Source of the DNA: Burkholderia sp. SRS-46 | GTDB taxonomy: Bacteria > Pseudomonadota > Gammaproteobacteria > Burkholderiales > Burkholderiaceae | Assembly (NCBI RefSeq): GCF_004343775.1 | Contig: NZ_PTXL01000008.1 | Span: forward strand, 124,001-188,000 | Reading direction: 5' to 3' | DNA length: 64,000 nt | Shown: positions 1-8,704 of the stretch, one piece after another | Position numbering within the stretch: position 1 is the first letter of the stretch | How the letters are laid out: every line of letters begins with the position of its first letter | Notes under the pieces: model-generated | The model's input: the letters and a program-made list of their open reading frames with translations, nothing else | Database searches by the model: none | What the model was told of the DNA's origin: nothing | Translations under genes and position numbers: made by a program

Positions 1-767
1 GCACCGGTGTCACCTGCGTGTCGGCCGGCAACCACGCGGCAGCGGTCGCGTATGCGGCGATGCGGCTCGGCAGCAGCGCGAAGGTCGTGATGTTCCACAC
101 CGCGAGCCCGTCGCGCATCGCGCAGTGCAAGCAGTACCGCGCGGAAGTCGTGCTGGCCGCGAGCGCGTCGCAGGCGTTCGATCTCGTGCGCCGCATCGAA
201 GCCGAGGAAGGCCGCTTCTTCATCCATCCGTTCAACGGCTATCACACGATTCTCGGCACCGCGACGCTTGGCTACGAATGGGCGACGCAGACGCCCGACC
301 TCGACGCGGTGATCGTGCCGATCGGCGGCGGCGGGCTCGCGGCCGGCGTGTCGACCGCGCTGCGGCTCGCGAACCCGCGCGTGCACGTGTACGGCGTCGA
401 GCCCGAAGGCGCGGACGCAATGGGCCGCAGCTTCGCGGCCAACCACACGGTCAAGATGGCCGCGATGCACACGATCGCCGATTCGCTGATGGCGCCGCAC
501 ACCGAGGAATACAGCTACCAGCTCTGCCGGCGGCACATCGACAGCATCGTCACCGTGTCCGACGACGCGCTGCGCACCGCGATGCTGTTTCTGTTCGCGC
601 ACCTGAAGATCGCCGTCGAGCCGGCGTGCGCGGCGGCGATGGCCGCCCTGCTCGGCCCGCTGCGCGAAACGCTGCAGGGCAAGCGGGTCGGCGTGCTGCT
701 GTCGGGCACCAACACCGATCCGGTCACGCTCGGCATGCACCTCGCGCACGCGAAGCTGCTGCGCTGA
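1..767 (+). CDS. Threonine/serine dehydratase (PLP fold type II), 5' end outside window
   Basis: Partial gene: the first complete codon is at position 3 and the start lies before the window. The visible 254 residues begin with TGVTCVSAGNHA, the SxGNHA loop that holds the PLP phosphate-side chain in fold type II dehydratases. The catalytic Schiff-base lysine would be upstream and is not seen. A glycine-rich IGGGGLAAG segment, which binds the PLP phosphate, and a C-terminal LSGTNTD segment fit the threonine dehydratase/serine racemase family. These enzymes deaminate L-threonine or L-serine to 2-oxobutyrate or pyruvate in the cytoplasm. There is no C-terminal ACT regulatory domain, so it looks like the short, catabolic type. 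The substrate cannot be settled from sequence. Confidence 0.85.
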   Translation, partial: TGVTCVSAGNHAAAVAYAAMRLGSSAKVVMFHTASPSRIAQCKQYRAEVVLAASASQAFDLVRRIEAEEGRFFIHPFNGYHTILGTATLGYEWATQTPDLDAVIVPIGGGGLAAGVSTALRLANPRVHVYGVEPEGADAMGRSFAANHTVKMAAMHTIADSLMAPHTEEYSYQLCRRHIDSIVTVSDDALRTAMLFLFAHLKIAVEPACAAAMAALLGPLRETLQGKRVGVLLSGTNTDPVTLGMHLAHAKLLR

Positions 768-784
768 TCGGCGCCGGCGCGGCA

Positions 785-970
785 GGTTATCCCCAGATCG
801 TGTTGAAGAGCCTGTGGACAAGCTTCTGACAGGCTTCCTAAGCTGTTGATGCACCGGTGTTTTCGGCGAGCGATGCAAAACGCGTCGCGGGCCTGCGCGT
901 CGCAGCGCGCGATCGAGGCCGAGCGCGGCACACGGTTATGCACAGATTGTGTTGACAGCCCTGTTGATAA
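785..970. repeat. Pair of 37-nt imperfect direct repeats with DnaA-box-like ends
   Basis: Two copies lie at 785-821 and 934-970 in the gap between the dehydratase and the lipoprotein gene. They have equal length and agree at 28 of 37 positions by hand alignment. Each copy starts with a TTATNCNCA nonamer and ends with its approximate inverse. The copy at 936-944 reads TTATGCACA, an exact match to the DnaA-box consensus TTWTNCACA; the other three nonamers differ from it by one base. The rest of the 768-1170 gap shows no gene. Function is unknown. Confidence 0.6.
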
Positions 971-1170
971 CCCGCCGGAGAACCCCGCAAGTCATTGAGC
1001 ATGCAACGTTTTATGGCGCTGCCGCGCGACGCATGCAATACAGGCACGCGCGCCGCGACCGAACGCAGGCGGCCTGCGTGTCCGCGGGCTTGGAATCCGC
1101 GGGCGGCCGTGACACACTCGCGAACGTCGCGCGGCCCGCTCGTGCGCCGCACACCCAACGGAGAAACGTC

Positions 1171-1605
1171 ATGCGCGCCCTGTCGAGCGGTCTCGTGCTC
1201 AGCCTTGCCCTGCTCTGCGGCTGCGCGGCCACGCAGCCGCCGGCCGCGGCCGAACCGCCGTTCTGTACGCAGGCCGGCGGCAGCCGTCAGTTGCAGGCCG
1301 ACCTGCTGTTCGGTCGCGACATCGCGGGGCGCAGCCCCGTCACCGATGCCGAACGCGCGGCCTTCCTCGCCGACGTCGTCACCCCCCGCTTTCCCGACGG
1401 CTTCACGTTCTGGGATACCCACGGCCAATGGCGCGACCGCACGACCGGCCGCATCACGCGGGAAAACAGCTTCGTTATCCGTATCGTTGCCGGCGACACG
1501 CGCGAGACGATCGAGCGCCTGTCGGCCATCCGTCGCGCGTATGCCGAACGGTTCAGGCAGGAGTCGGTCGGCGTGACGCTCGCGCCGATCTGCGCGTCGT
1601 TCTGA
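1171..1605 (+). CDS. DUF3574-family lipoprotein
   Basis: A 144-residue protein. It starts with a lipoprotein-type signal (MRALSSGLVLSLALLCGCAA): a short charged N-terminus, a hydrophobic core and a cysteine at about residue 18 for lipid attachment. The mature part contains a short QADLLFGRDI segment, a WDTHGQWRD stretch and a terminal VTLAPICASF, the pattern I associate with DUF3574 proteins of Burkholderia. Their function is not known. The ATG at 1171 was chosen because it follows a GGAGAAACGTC ribosome-binding region and gives a proper signal peptide; the frame is open further upstream. The group II intron begins about 35 bp after the stop codon. Confidence 0.75.
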   Translation: MRALSSGLVLSLALLCGCAATQPPAAAEPPFCTQAGGSRQLQADLLFGRDIAGRSPVTDAERAAFLADVVTPRFPDGFTFWDTHGQWRDRTTGRITRENSFVIRIVAGDTRETIERLSAIRRAYAERFRQESVGVTLAPICASF

Positions 1606-1641
1606 CGAAGCGCGGCGCAGCCGCGCGCGCAGGCAATCGGG

Positions 1642-3475
1642 ATAGGGGCGGTCAGTAACCTGACCGATCCCCTCCCACACCACCCGGCATGCGGGTCCGC
1701 ACCGGGCGGTTCGAGCAGTTGAGGCTATGAGAGTCGGGGTACGCCGAGACGGTCGAAGTAACCGGTGGAGAGCACGAGATGCAGTGCCCGCCCGCTGGTG
1801 TGCCACCATCGGCGGCTATGACCAGCGGCCTTCCGCGCAGCCGATTCCGACGCGCCCAGCGCTAGTAGTTCTCGATAGACCGTCGTACCCCGACGCCAGT
1901 GCTTGAGCTGCAGTGCACGCAGCCGGTGTCTGATCCACTCGTCCAGTCGGCGGAACACCTTCGGTGTTTGTGCCAGTTGGAAGTACGCCTTCCACCCGGG
2001 CACGTATTGCCGTAGTCGTTCCACTACGGTCGACATACTGCTGCCGCCCGACCGACGCGTAATCTTCCGGATACGCTGCTTGAAGGCGTCCTGCGCCTTA
2101 AACGAAACCGCACATTTGACTTGGCCACTTGGGTGACGCCACAACTCGTATCCCAAGAACTTTCGACCCGTCGCAGGTGCAACCGCCGTTTTGGACTCGT
2201 TGACCTTCAAGCGTAGAGCTGAGTAGAGGCAGCGTAACCCGTCAAGTACACGTTCACCCGCGCGCCGACTGCGTACGTAAACATTGCAGTCGTCGGCGTA
2301 GCGCACGAACCGATGCCCGCGCCGCTCCAACTCTCGATCCACCTCGTCCAGCAACACGTTCGCCAAGAGGGGCGATAGCGGACCACCTTGCGGCGTTCCC
2401 TCAAATCGCTCTTTGGTGATCCCGCCGTCCATGACCCCGGCCGTGAGGTATCGACGGATCAGCCGAAGCATGGCTTTATCCTCGATTCGCCTTGATAGCC
2501 GTTCCATCAGAACGTCGTGATTGACTCGATCGAAGAACTTTTCCAGATCCACGTCGACGACTACGTCGTAGCCGTCCCGTACATGACTTTGTGCCATCAG
2601 CACCGCGTCACGCGCTCGCCGGCCCGGCCGGAAGCCGTAGCTGTGTTCGGAGAAGCTAGGATCAATCAACGGTTGCAGGACTTGCAGAAGGGCTTGCTGA
2701 ATCAGTCGATCCGTCACCGTCGGAATCCCCAGTTCTCGCACTCCACCGTCGGGCTTCGGAATCTCAACGCGCCGCACGGCCTGAGGCCGGTAGCTTCCGT
2801 CTCGTATTTCCTTCCGAATCTGCGGCCAGTGCGTCTTCAGGTATTTCGCCGTTTCGGAGATCGTCCGTCCATCAACCCCTGCACTGCCACGATTGGCTTT
2901 GACACGTTTCCATGCCAACACCATGTTCGTGGTCGAGAGGGCCTGCACTAGCAGGTCCTCCCGTCCTGAGCTTTCGGATTCTCGCCGTGCCGCACGTGCT
3001 TCATCGCGCCCCGCATCCGACGAAGCTTCACCTCGCCACTCCGCGATTCGCTCCGGTTTCCCGAACTTCTGATGCCTTGCCCGTTCGAACGACATGACCG
3101 ATCACTCTCCTACTCGTTCGGCCCTTCGCCCCTAGCGGGCGGCTACTATGGCCTCTGCTGACCCCTTGCTCCGGCTCTTCACCGTCGCCCTTTCAGACGT
3201 AAAGCAAGGTCTCCCCAGGTAAGAACGCACTCCTTCACCGCACAACCGCCGTATTTACATTGCCTCGCCTTGGTCACAAGAGCTTCGCGGTCTTTTGCCC
3301 GCTCGCCCTGCTCAGCAATGCCTTCTATACGGTTCTTGTCCATCGGCTCGCGATTTACGCTCCACGCTTCCTTCCCACACTCGGTCACCCTCATGCAGCT
3401 GCGCTTCACTTCGTTCGTTGTGACCAACTTACGGCGGGACTTACACCCGCAGGAGTGCGCCCATGCTGGGCGCAC
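1642..3475 (-). mobile_element. Group II intron, bacterial class C type, inserted after the mrcA terminator
   Basis: Read on the minus strand, the intron RNA starts at 3475 with GUGCGCCCAGC, a typical class C 5' end, followed by the GCGGGUGUAAGUCCCGCC element of domain I. The maturase ORF (3095-1725) fills domain IV. Downstream, 1712-1673 folds as domain V (GAACCGCCCGGUGCGG start, GGGUGGU return). 1672-1642 forms a domain VI hairpin ending in CCCCUAU, which puts the 3' splice site at about 1642 (uncertain by one or two bases). The 5' exon is the poly-T end of the mrcA terminator, the classical target of class C introns. All parts look intact, so the element may be active. Confidence 0.88.
1725..3095 (-). 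CDS. ltrA: Group II intron-encoded reverse transcriptase/maturase
   Basis: A 456-residue intron-encoded protein. The reverse transcriptase fingers/palm region covers about residues 60-320, with GIPTVTDRLIQQAL, SYGFRPGR, the EGTPQGGPLSPLLAN block and the catalytic FVRYADD box. A maturase (X) domain follows, with a GWKAYF-like segment. No HNH endonuclease domain follows, as expected for class C, which target DNA hairpins rather than long homing sites. The protein aids splicing of its own intron and copies it into DNA. An AGGAGAG motif lies about 10 bases before the ATG. No frameshift or stop interrupts the frame. Confidence 0.95.
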   Translation of the reverse strand: MSFERARHQKFGKPERIAEWRGEASSDAGRDEARAARRESESSGREDLLVQALSTTNMVLAWKRVKANRGSAGVDGRTISETAKYLKTHWPQIRKEIRDGSYRPQAVRRVEIPKPDGGVRELGIPTVTDRLIQQALLQVLQPLIDPSFSEHSYGFRPGRRARDAVLMAQSHVRDGYDVVVDVDLEKFFDRVNHDVLMERLSRRIEDKAMLRLIRRYLTAGVMDGGITKERFEGTPQGGPLSPLLANVLLDEVDRELERRGHRFVRYADDCNVYVRSRRAGERVLDGLRCLYSALRLKVNESKTAVAPATGRKFLGYELWRHPSGQVKCAVSFKAQDAFKQRIRKITRRSGGSSMSTVVERLRQYVPGWKAYFQLAQTPKVFRRLDEWIRHRLRALQLKHWRRGTTVYRELLALGASESAARKAAGHSRRWWHTSGRALHLVLSTGYFDRLGVPRLS

Positions 3476-3479
3476 AAAA

Positions 3480-3503
3480 AACGGGCGCCCGCAGGCGCCC
3501 GTC
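3480..3503 (-). terminator. Rho-independent terminator of mrcA, target of the intron
   Basis: On the minus strand a strong GC stem (ACGGGCGCC / GGCGCCCGT with a TGC loop) is followed by six T residues. The T tract ends exactly where the group II intron begins at 3475. Confidence 0.9.
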
Positions 3504-3525
3504 GCTGTGCCGAACCGCAACCGCC

Positions 3526-6075
3526 TTACGGCTTGTTGCTCTCGAACATGTCCATGATCTGCCGCTTCTCCTGCGACGTCACCGGCGGCGGCGTCAGGCC
3601 CGCCGGGCCGGCCGAGCCGAGCGCGTCGTTCGCGCTGATCGCGTTGGCCGCCGGGTTGATGTCGACGCTCGCGACGAAGCCGGCGCCCGGCGTGCGATCC
3701 GCGTAGTACAGCTCGCCGTCGAGCGTCGTCAGCCCGTCGGGCATCGGCATCGGCTGCTCGGGCACGCCGTTCAGCGCGGTGCGCATGTAGTTCACCCAGA
3801 TCGGCAACGCGAGCTGCGCGCCGAATTCGCGGCTGCCGAGGCTCTTCGGCTGGTCGAAGCCCATCCACGCAACCGCGACGAGCGACTGCTGGTAGCCGGC
3901 GAACCAGCCGTCCTTCGCGTCGTTCGTCGTACCCGTCTTGCCCTGCAGGTCGCCGCGGCCGAGCACGTTGGAGCCCGCGCCCGTGCCGGCCGTCGCGACC
4001 GTGTGCAGCAGGCTGTTCATCACGTACGCGTTGCGGCCTTCGATCGTGCGCGGCGCGGTATTGCCCGCGATCACCGGCTGCGCCTTCTGCAGCGCCTGGC
4101 CGCGCGCGTCGTCGACCTCGGCGATCAGGTATGGGTCGACCTTGTAGCCGCCGTTCGCGAACACCGCATAGCCGGTCGCGAGCTGCAGCGGCGTGACGAG
4201 ACCGGCACCGAGCGCCATCGGCAGGTACGGCGGCGTCTTCGCCGGATCGAAGCCGAAGCGCTGCGTCACGTACTCCTGCGCGTACTGCGTGCCGATCGAT
4301 GCGAGGATGCGGATCGACACGAGGTTCTTCGAACGCTGCAGGCCGGTGCGCATCGACATCGGGCCGTCGGGCTGGTCGTCGTCCTTGGGCTCCCACGCGG
4401 TGCCGCCCGGCACGCTCGGCGGGAAGTACAGCGGCGCGTCGTTGATGATCGTCGCCGGCCCGAGGCCCTTGTCGAGCGATGCCGAATAGATGAACGGCTT
4501 GAACGACGAGCCCGGCTGGCGCCACGCCTGCGTCACGTGGTTGAACTTGCTCTTGTTGAAGTCGAAGCCGCCGACGAGCGAGCGGATCGCGCCGTCCTGC
4601 GGCGCGAGCGCGACGAGCGCGCCTTCGACCTGCGGCAGCTGCACGACCTGCCAGCCGCTCTTCGCGTCCTTCAGCACGCGCACGATCGAACCGGGCTTGA
4701 GCTTCAGCGCGTTGTTCGCGCGCGGCCCCAGCGCGGCCGCGACGAAGCGCAGCCCGCCGGCGCCGATGGTCGTCTTCGCGCCGCCGACGAACTGCACCTC
4801 GACCGCGTTCGGCGCGGCCGACAGCACGACCGCCGACTGCAGGTCGCCGTTGTCCGGGTGATCGGCGAGCGCGTCGTCGATCGCCTCGTCGCGATCGTCG
4901 CCGGCCGCCGGCAGCGTGATGAAGCCTTCCGGCCCGCGATAGCCGTGACGGCGCTCGTAGTCGAGAATGCCGCGCCGCACCGCCTGGTACGCCGCTTCCT
5001 GGTCGGCCGCGTTGATCGTCGTCGTGACCGTCAGGCCGCGCGTATACGTCTCGTCCTTGTACTGCGCGTACATCATCTGCCGCACCATCTCGGCGACGTA
5101 CTCGCCGTGCACCGCGTACTGGTTACCCGGCGTGCGCACGTGGATCTCTTCCTTCAGCGCCTGCTCGTACTGCGGCTGCGTGATGTAGCCGACCTCGAAC
5201 ATCCGCTTCAGGATGTATTCCTGGCGCACCTTCGCGCGCTTCGGATTGACGACCGGGTTGTACGCGGACGGCGCCTTCGGCAGGCCGGCCAGCATCGCGG
5301 CCTCCGCGAGCGTGATGTCCTTCAGGTCCTTGCCGAAGTACACCCGCGCGGCCGCGGCGAAGCCATACGAGCGCTGGCCGAGGTAGATCTGGTTCATGTA
5401 CAGCTCGAGGATCTGGTCCTTCGTCAGCGCCTTCTCGATCTTGTACGCGAGCAGCATCTCGTAGATCTTGCGCGTGTAGGTCTTCTCGCTCGACAGGAAG
5501 AAGTTGCGCGCGACCTGCATCGTGATCGTGCTCGCGCCCTGGCGCGCGCCGCCGTGCATCAGGTCGGCGACGCCCGCGCGCAGGATGCCGAGGAAGTCCA
5601 CGCCGCCGTGATCGTAGAAGCGGTAGTCCTCGATCGCGAGCACCGCCTTCTTCATCACGTCGGGAATCTCCTGGAAGCGCACGAGGCTGCGGCGCTCCTC
5701 GCCGAACTCGCCGATCAGCACGTGATCGGCCGTCATCACGCGTAGCGGCACCTTCGGCTGGTAGTTGGTCAGCGCGTCGAGCGACGGCAGCTGCGGGGCC
5801 ATGACGACGAGCGCATAGCCGACGATCAGCGCGCCGACGATGGCCAGCGTGATGAACAGGCCGGCGAACCACAGCGCGACGCGCGAGCCGAACGAACGGC
5901 GGCGGCCCCCGCCGTCGCCATCGTCGTTGCGCGGCGAACGGTGCGCATCGCGGTCGTCGTCATCGGTGTAATAGGCTCCGGCAGGCGAACGGCGCAGCGT
6001 GTAGTGGGGTTCGTTCCTGGCCGGAGAAGAAGGCGGTCGTTTGATGATTGGCATGTCGGAATGGCGGGCGCGCAT
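3526..6075 (-). CDS. mrcA: Penicillin-binding protein 1A (bifunctional transglycosylase/transpeptidase)
   Basis: Class A PBP, 849 residues from the first ATG. A long charged cytoplasmic tail is followed by one membrane anchor (about residues 66-92). The glycosyltransferase domain comes next, with catalytic Glu149 in the AIEDYRFYDHGG motif and the TITMQVARN segment. The transpeptidase domain has the nucleophile serine in PGSSFKPF, the SKN motif (RSKNLVS) and KTGTT. It polymerises lipid II and cross-links peptidoglycan in the periplasm. An ATG at 6054 (MPIIKRPP) is a plausible alternative start; a GAGG lies just before the 6075 ATG. The gene is monocistronic, ending at the terminator that carries the intron. 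Confidence 0.96.
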   Translation of the reverse strand: MRARHSDMPIIKRPPSSPARNEPHYTLRRSPAGAYYTDDDDRDAHRSPRNDDGDGGGRRRSFGSRVALWFAGLFITLAIVGALIVGYALVVMAPQLPSLDALTNYQPKVPLRVMTADHVLIGEFGEERRSLVRFQEIPDVMKKAVLAIEDYRFYDHGGVDFLGILRAGVADLMHGGARQGASTITMQVARNFFLSSEKTYTRKIYEMLLAYKIEKALTKDQILELYMNQIYLGQRSYGFAAAARVYFGKDLKDITLAEAAMLAGLPKAPSAYNPVVNPKRAKVRQEYILKRMFEVGYITQPQYEQALKEEIHVRTPGNQYAVHGEYVAEMVRQMMYAQYKDETYTRGLTVTTTINAADQEAAYQAVRRGILDYERRHGYRGPEGFITLPAAGDDRDEAIDDALADHPDNGDLQSAVVLSAAPNAVEVQFVGGAKTTIGAGGLRFVAAALGPRANNALKLKPGSIVRVLKDAKSGWQVVQLPQVEGALVALAPQDGAIRSLVGGFDFNKSKFNHVTQAWRQPGSSFKPFIYSASLDKGLGPATIINDAPLYFPPSVPGGTAWEPKDDDQPDGPMSMRTGLQRSKNLVSIRILASIGTQYAQEYVTQRFGFDPAKTPPYLPMALGAGLVTPLQLATGYAVFANGGYKVDPYLIAEVDDARGQALQKAQPVIAGNTAPRTIEGRNAYVMNSLLHTVATAGTGAGSNVLGRGDLQGKTGTTNDAKDGWFAGYQQSLVAVAWMGFDQPKSLGSREFGAQLALPIWVNYMRTALNGVPEQPMPMPDGLTTLDGELYYADRTPGAGFVASVDINPAANAISANDALGSAGPAGLTPPPVTSQEKRQIMDMFESNKP

Positions 6076-6317
6076 GGCGCCCTCGGACGCATGCGGTATG
6101 CAAGCGAATGAATCGAGAGAGAGTGCAGCATGACGATCGTCACGTCGACAGACCCCGCCGCGCGGCGATCCGTTCCCGCGACGTGACAGCGCATTTTAAT
6201 GAAGTCGATCGATCAGCTTCGCGATTTTTTGTAAAAATTCCCGCGCAGCCCGGTTTTTCGCGCGTTTTTGCCTGTCCGTGCGGCCTATCATGAACACGGA
6301 ACCCGATTTCACGCGCA

Positions 6318-6345
6318 CGCAAGCTTTCAGTTCGGAAAGCTTGCG
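6318..6345. other. Perfect 11-bp inverted repeat in the mrcA-pspA gap
   Basis: CGCAAGCTTTC and GAAAGCTTGCG flank a 6-base loop, with no T tract after either arm. The 441-bp gap (6076-6516) separates the divergent mrcA and PspA-family genes and holds no other gene. The hairpin could be an operator or an RNA leader structure; nothing in the sequence decides between them. Confidence 0.5.
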
Positions 6346-6516
6346 CGACATGCGGCGCGATTTGGCGGCCGCGCGTCCGTGCCGCTTGAACGCGCGCGTT
6401 TAAGCCGCATTTAAGTGTACCGATGGTTTAATGTCCGCGGGCACTCGCGGGCCGGAACCGGCGCCGTCAGGGGCCATGCCGCAGCGATGCGGCGCCTTTC
6501 ACACTCGGAGGATTTC

Positions 6517-7197
6517 ATGTCGCTTTTCGACTCTGTTTCGCGCACGATCAAGGGCCTGCTGAACGATGCGGCCGACTCGGTGCAGGACCCGTCGCGCGAT
6601 GCACGCCAGATCGTGCGGGAGCTCGACGACAGCATCGGCCGCGCCGAGAACTCGCTGATCGAGATCGAGGCGCAGGTCGCGACCCAGCGCAGCAAGCGCG
6701 ACGCGGCCGACGACAAGGCGAAGAAGTACGAAGACGGCGCGAAGCGCGCGCTGCAGGCGGGCGACGAGTCGCTCGCGCGCGAGGCGCTCGGCGCACAGGC
6801 GAACGCCGAGGCGGAACGCGACGCGCTCGCGAAGGAACTCGCGACGCTCGAGCCGTCGGTCGACAAGCTGAAGGGGCAGATCGCCGACATGCGCCAGCGC
6901 CGCAACGACCTGAACGCCCGCTCGAACATCCTGCAGGCGAAGCAGGAAATCGCGCAGGCGAAGGACGTCGCGGCCACCGCGCTCGGCGGGATCGGCGGCA
7001 AGAACCTGTCGGAGGATTTCCAGAAGCTCGAGGACAAGGTCGCCCTGGAGAACGCGCGTTCCGACGCACGCCTGAATTCGGCCGACACGTCGAGCGGCAA
7101 GGCGCTCGACGACAAGCTCGCCGCGCTGGACAAGGGCCCGTCGGTCGAGGATCGCCTCGCCGCCCTGAAGAAGCAGCTCGACACGCCCGCGCAGTAA
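6517..7197 (+). CDS. PspA/IM30 family envelope-stress protein
   Basis: A 226-residue protein, almost entirely charged alpha-helix with heptad spacing, predicted to form long coiled coils. The N-terminus (MSLFDSVSRTIKGLLND) is the short amphipathic helix with which PspA/Vipp1 proteins bind stressed membranes. Family members oligomerise into rings or rods on the inner face of the cytoplasmic membrane and limit proton leakage. The start was chosen at the ATG behind CGGAGGATTTC; the frame is open upstream to 6415 without a better site. The next gene, a membrane-anchored TPR protein, follows after 76 bp and probably works with it. No pspBC or pspF gene is next to it. Confidence 0.85.
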   Translation: MSLFDSVSRTIKGLLNDAADSVQDPSRDARQIVRELDDSIGRAENSLIEIEAQVATQRSKRDAADDKAKKYEDGAKRALQAGDESLAREALGAQANAEAERDALAKELATLEPSVDKLKGQIADMRQRRNDLNARSNILQAKQEIAQAKDVAATALGGIGGKNLSEDFQKLEDKVALENARSDARLNSADTSSGKALDDKLAALDKGPSVEDRLAALKKQLDTPAQ

Positions 7198-7273
7198 CCG
7201 GCCGTGCGCCGCCCGGGTTCCGGCGCGGCGCGCACCGATCGCATGGAGACGGGCGCCCGCGCCCGGTTCGATC

Positions 7274-8479
7274 ATGAAGAAACCCCTCGCCGCTCTCGGC
7301 TTCGCGCTGCTGATGGTGTCGTCCGCTGCGTTCGCGGTTCCGTCGCTGCAGCAGGTCGAGCAGTCGATCGCGCAGCGCGACTGGCAGCGCGCCGACACGC
7401 AGCTGTCGCAAGTCATCGACACACATCCGAACAATGCACACGCGCGCTACCTGTACGCGCAGGTGCTCGACCGCGAAGGCCGCGCGTCCGATGCGCTCGC
7501 GCAGTTGCAGCGTGCGAAGACGCTCGATCCGCAGTTGCGCTTCGCCGACCCTGCCCGCTTCGCGCAGACGGAAGCGCGCATCCGCGCCGACGCAGCGCGC
7601 GTGAATGCGAACGCCACGCCGCCGCGCGCCGATGCCGGCACGCTGCAGTCGTCGCTCGCGCCCGCCGTGCCGCCTGCCGAAAAGCACGGGCCGTCCACCG
7701 GCATGTGGATCGGCCTCGGCCTGATCGTCGCGGTGATCGCGCTGGTGCTGCGCTGGACGCTGCGGCGCGCGCGCTCGACCGACGATCGCCGCGCCGACGA
7801 CGAGCGCCGCGCGCAGTTGAAGCGCGCAACCGACGTGCTCAACGACATCCGGCCGCTGAAGCTCGACGCGCGGCTGTCGACGGCGCCCGGCGCCGCCGCG
7901 CTGACGAGCGAGCTCGAGGGCATCGAGACCGACGCGCGCGAACTCGTCGAAGCGCTGTCGAACGGCAAGAATCCGGTGCCGCCGTACCGCGTCGACGAAC
8001 TCGAGCAGCGCCACGCGAGCGTGAAGGCGCGCGTCGAGGGCCGGCCCGATCCGGCCGCGCAGGCTGCGCCGCCGCCGGCCGCCGGCAGCGGTTCCGTGTT
8101 CGCGCAGGAAGCGGACCGCGTGACCGGCGCGCAGGGGCAGCCGTATCCATCACAGTATCCGCAGCAATATCCACCTCCGCCGCAGTATCCGCAGCAACAG
8201 CAACCGCCCGTCGTGATCCAGCAAGGCGGCGGCTTCGGCGGCGGGATGGGCGGGCTGCTGACCGGTGTGCTGCTCGGCCAGGCGATGTCGGGCGGCCGTG
8301 ACCGCGTGGTCGAACGCGACGTGATCGTCGACGACGAACGCCGCCGGCACGATGCCGACCCCGGCGTCGACCTCGGCCGCGGCGACAGCACGAACTGGGA
8401 CAACGGCGGCGGCAGCGGCGGCGGCGGCGACGGCGGCGTCGATCTCGGCAGCAACGACGACGGCTGGACCGACACCTGA
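7274..8479 (+). CDS. Membrane-anchored TPR protein, partner of the PspA homologue
   Basis: A 401-residue protein. A cleavable signal peptide (about residues 1-21, ending SSAAFA) leads into one or two TPR units (HPNNAHARYLYAQVLDREG and neighbours). A transmembrane helix lies near residues 137-157 (GMWIGLGLIVAVIALVLRW), then a charged helical domain. The tail has low complexity: a Tyr-Pro-Gln repeat, a Gly-rich hydrophobic patch (GGGMGGLLTGVLLGQAM) and a Gly/Asp-rich end. It lies in a likely operon with the PspA-family gene. A role in envelope stress is inferred from that neighbour only; the specific function is unknown. Confidence 0.75.
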   Translation: MKKPLAALGFALLMVSSAAFAVPSLQQVEQSIAQRDWQRADTQLSQVIDTHPNNAHARYLYAQVLDREGRASDALAQLQRAKTLDPQLRFADPARFAQTEARIRADAARVNANATPPRADAGTLQSSLAPAVPPAEKHGPSTGMWIGLGLIVAVIALVLRWTLRRARSTDDRRADDERRAQLKRATDVLNDIRPLKLDARLSTAPGAAALTSELEGIETDARELVEALSNGKNPVPPYRVDELEQRHASVKARVEGRPDPAAQAAPPPAAGSGSVFAQEADRVTGAQGQPYPSQYPQQYPPPPQYPQQQQPPVVIQQGGGFGGGMGGLLTGVLLGQAMSGGRDRVVERDVIVDDERRRHDADPGVDLGRGDSTNWDNGGGSGGGGDGGVDLGSNDDGWTDT

Positions 8480-8704
8480 TCGCCGCGCGTCGGGAGCGGC
8501 CGCATCGCGCGCCCGCTCCCCCGGCGGGTGCGCTCCGGCCTTGCGGCGCGCGCCTGCCGCGCCGATTTGTCAACCATTTAAAGATGGGCTATCGGCCTTG
8601 GGGCGCGTTCGCTATCATGCGGCCATCGGCGTGCCACCGACCCTGAATTCGACACGATGCGTCGCGGCGCGCCTCCATTTGCCCTAAAAAGGAGAAAGCC
8701 GCTC

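Noticed and set aside
3463..5745. Long +strand open frame (760 codons) opposite mrcA
   Set aside because: It is antisense to a clear penicillin-binding protein, Arg/Ala/Val-rich without any domain, and results from high-GC codon bias.
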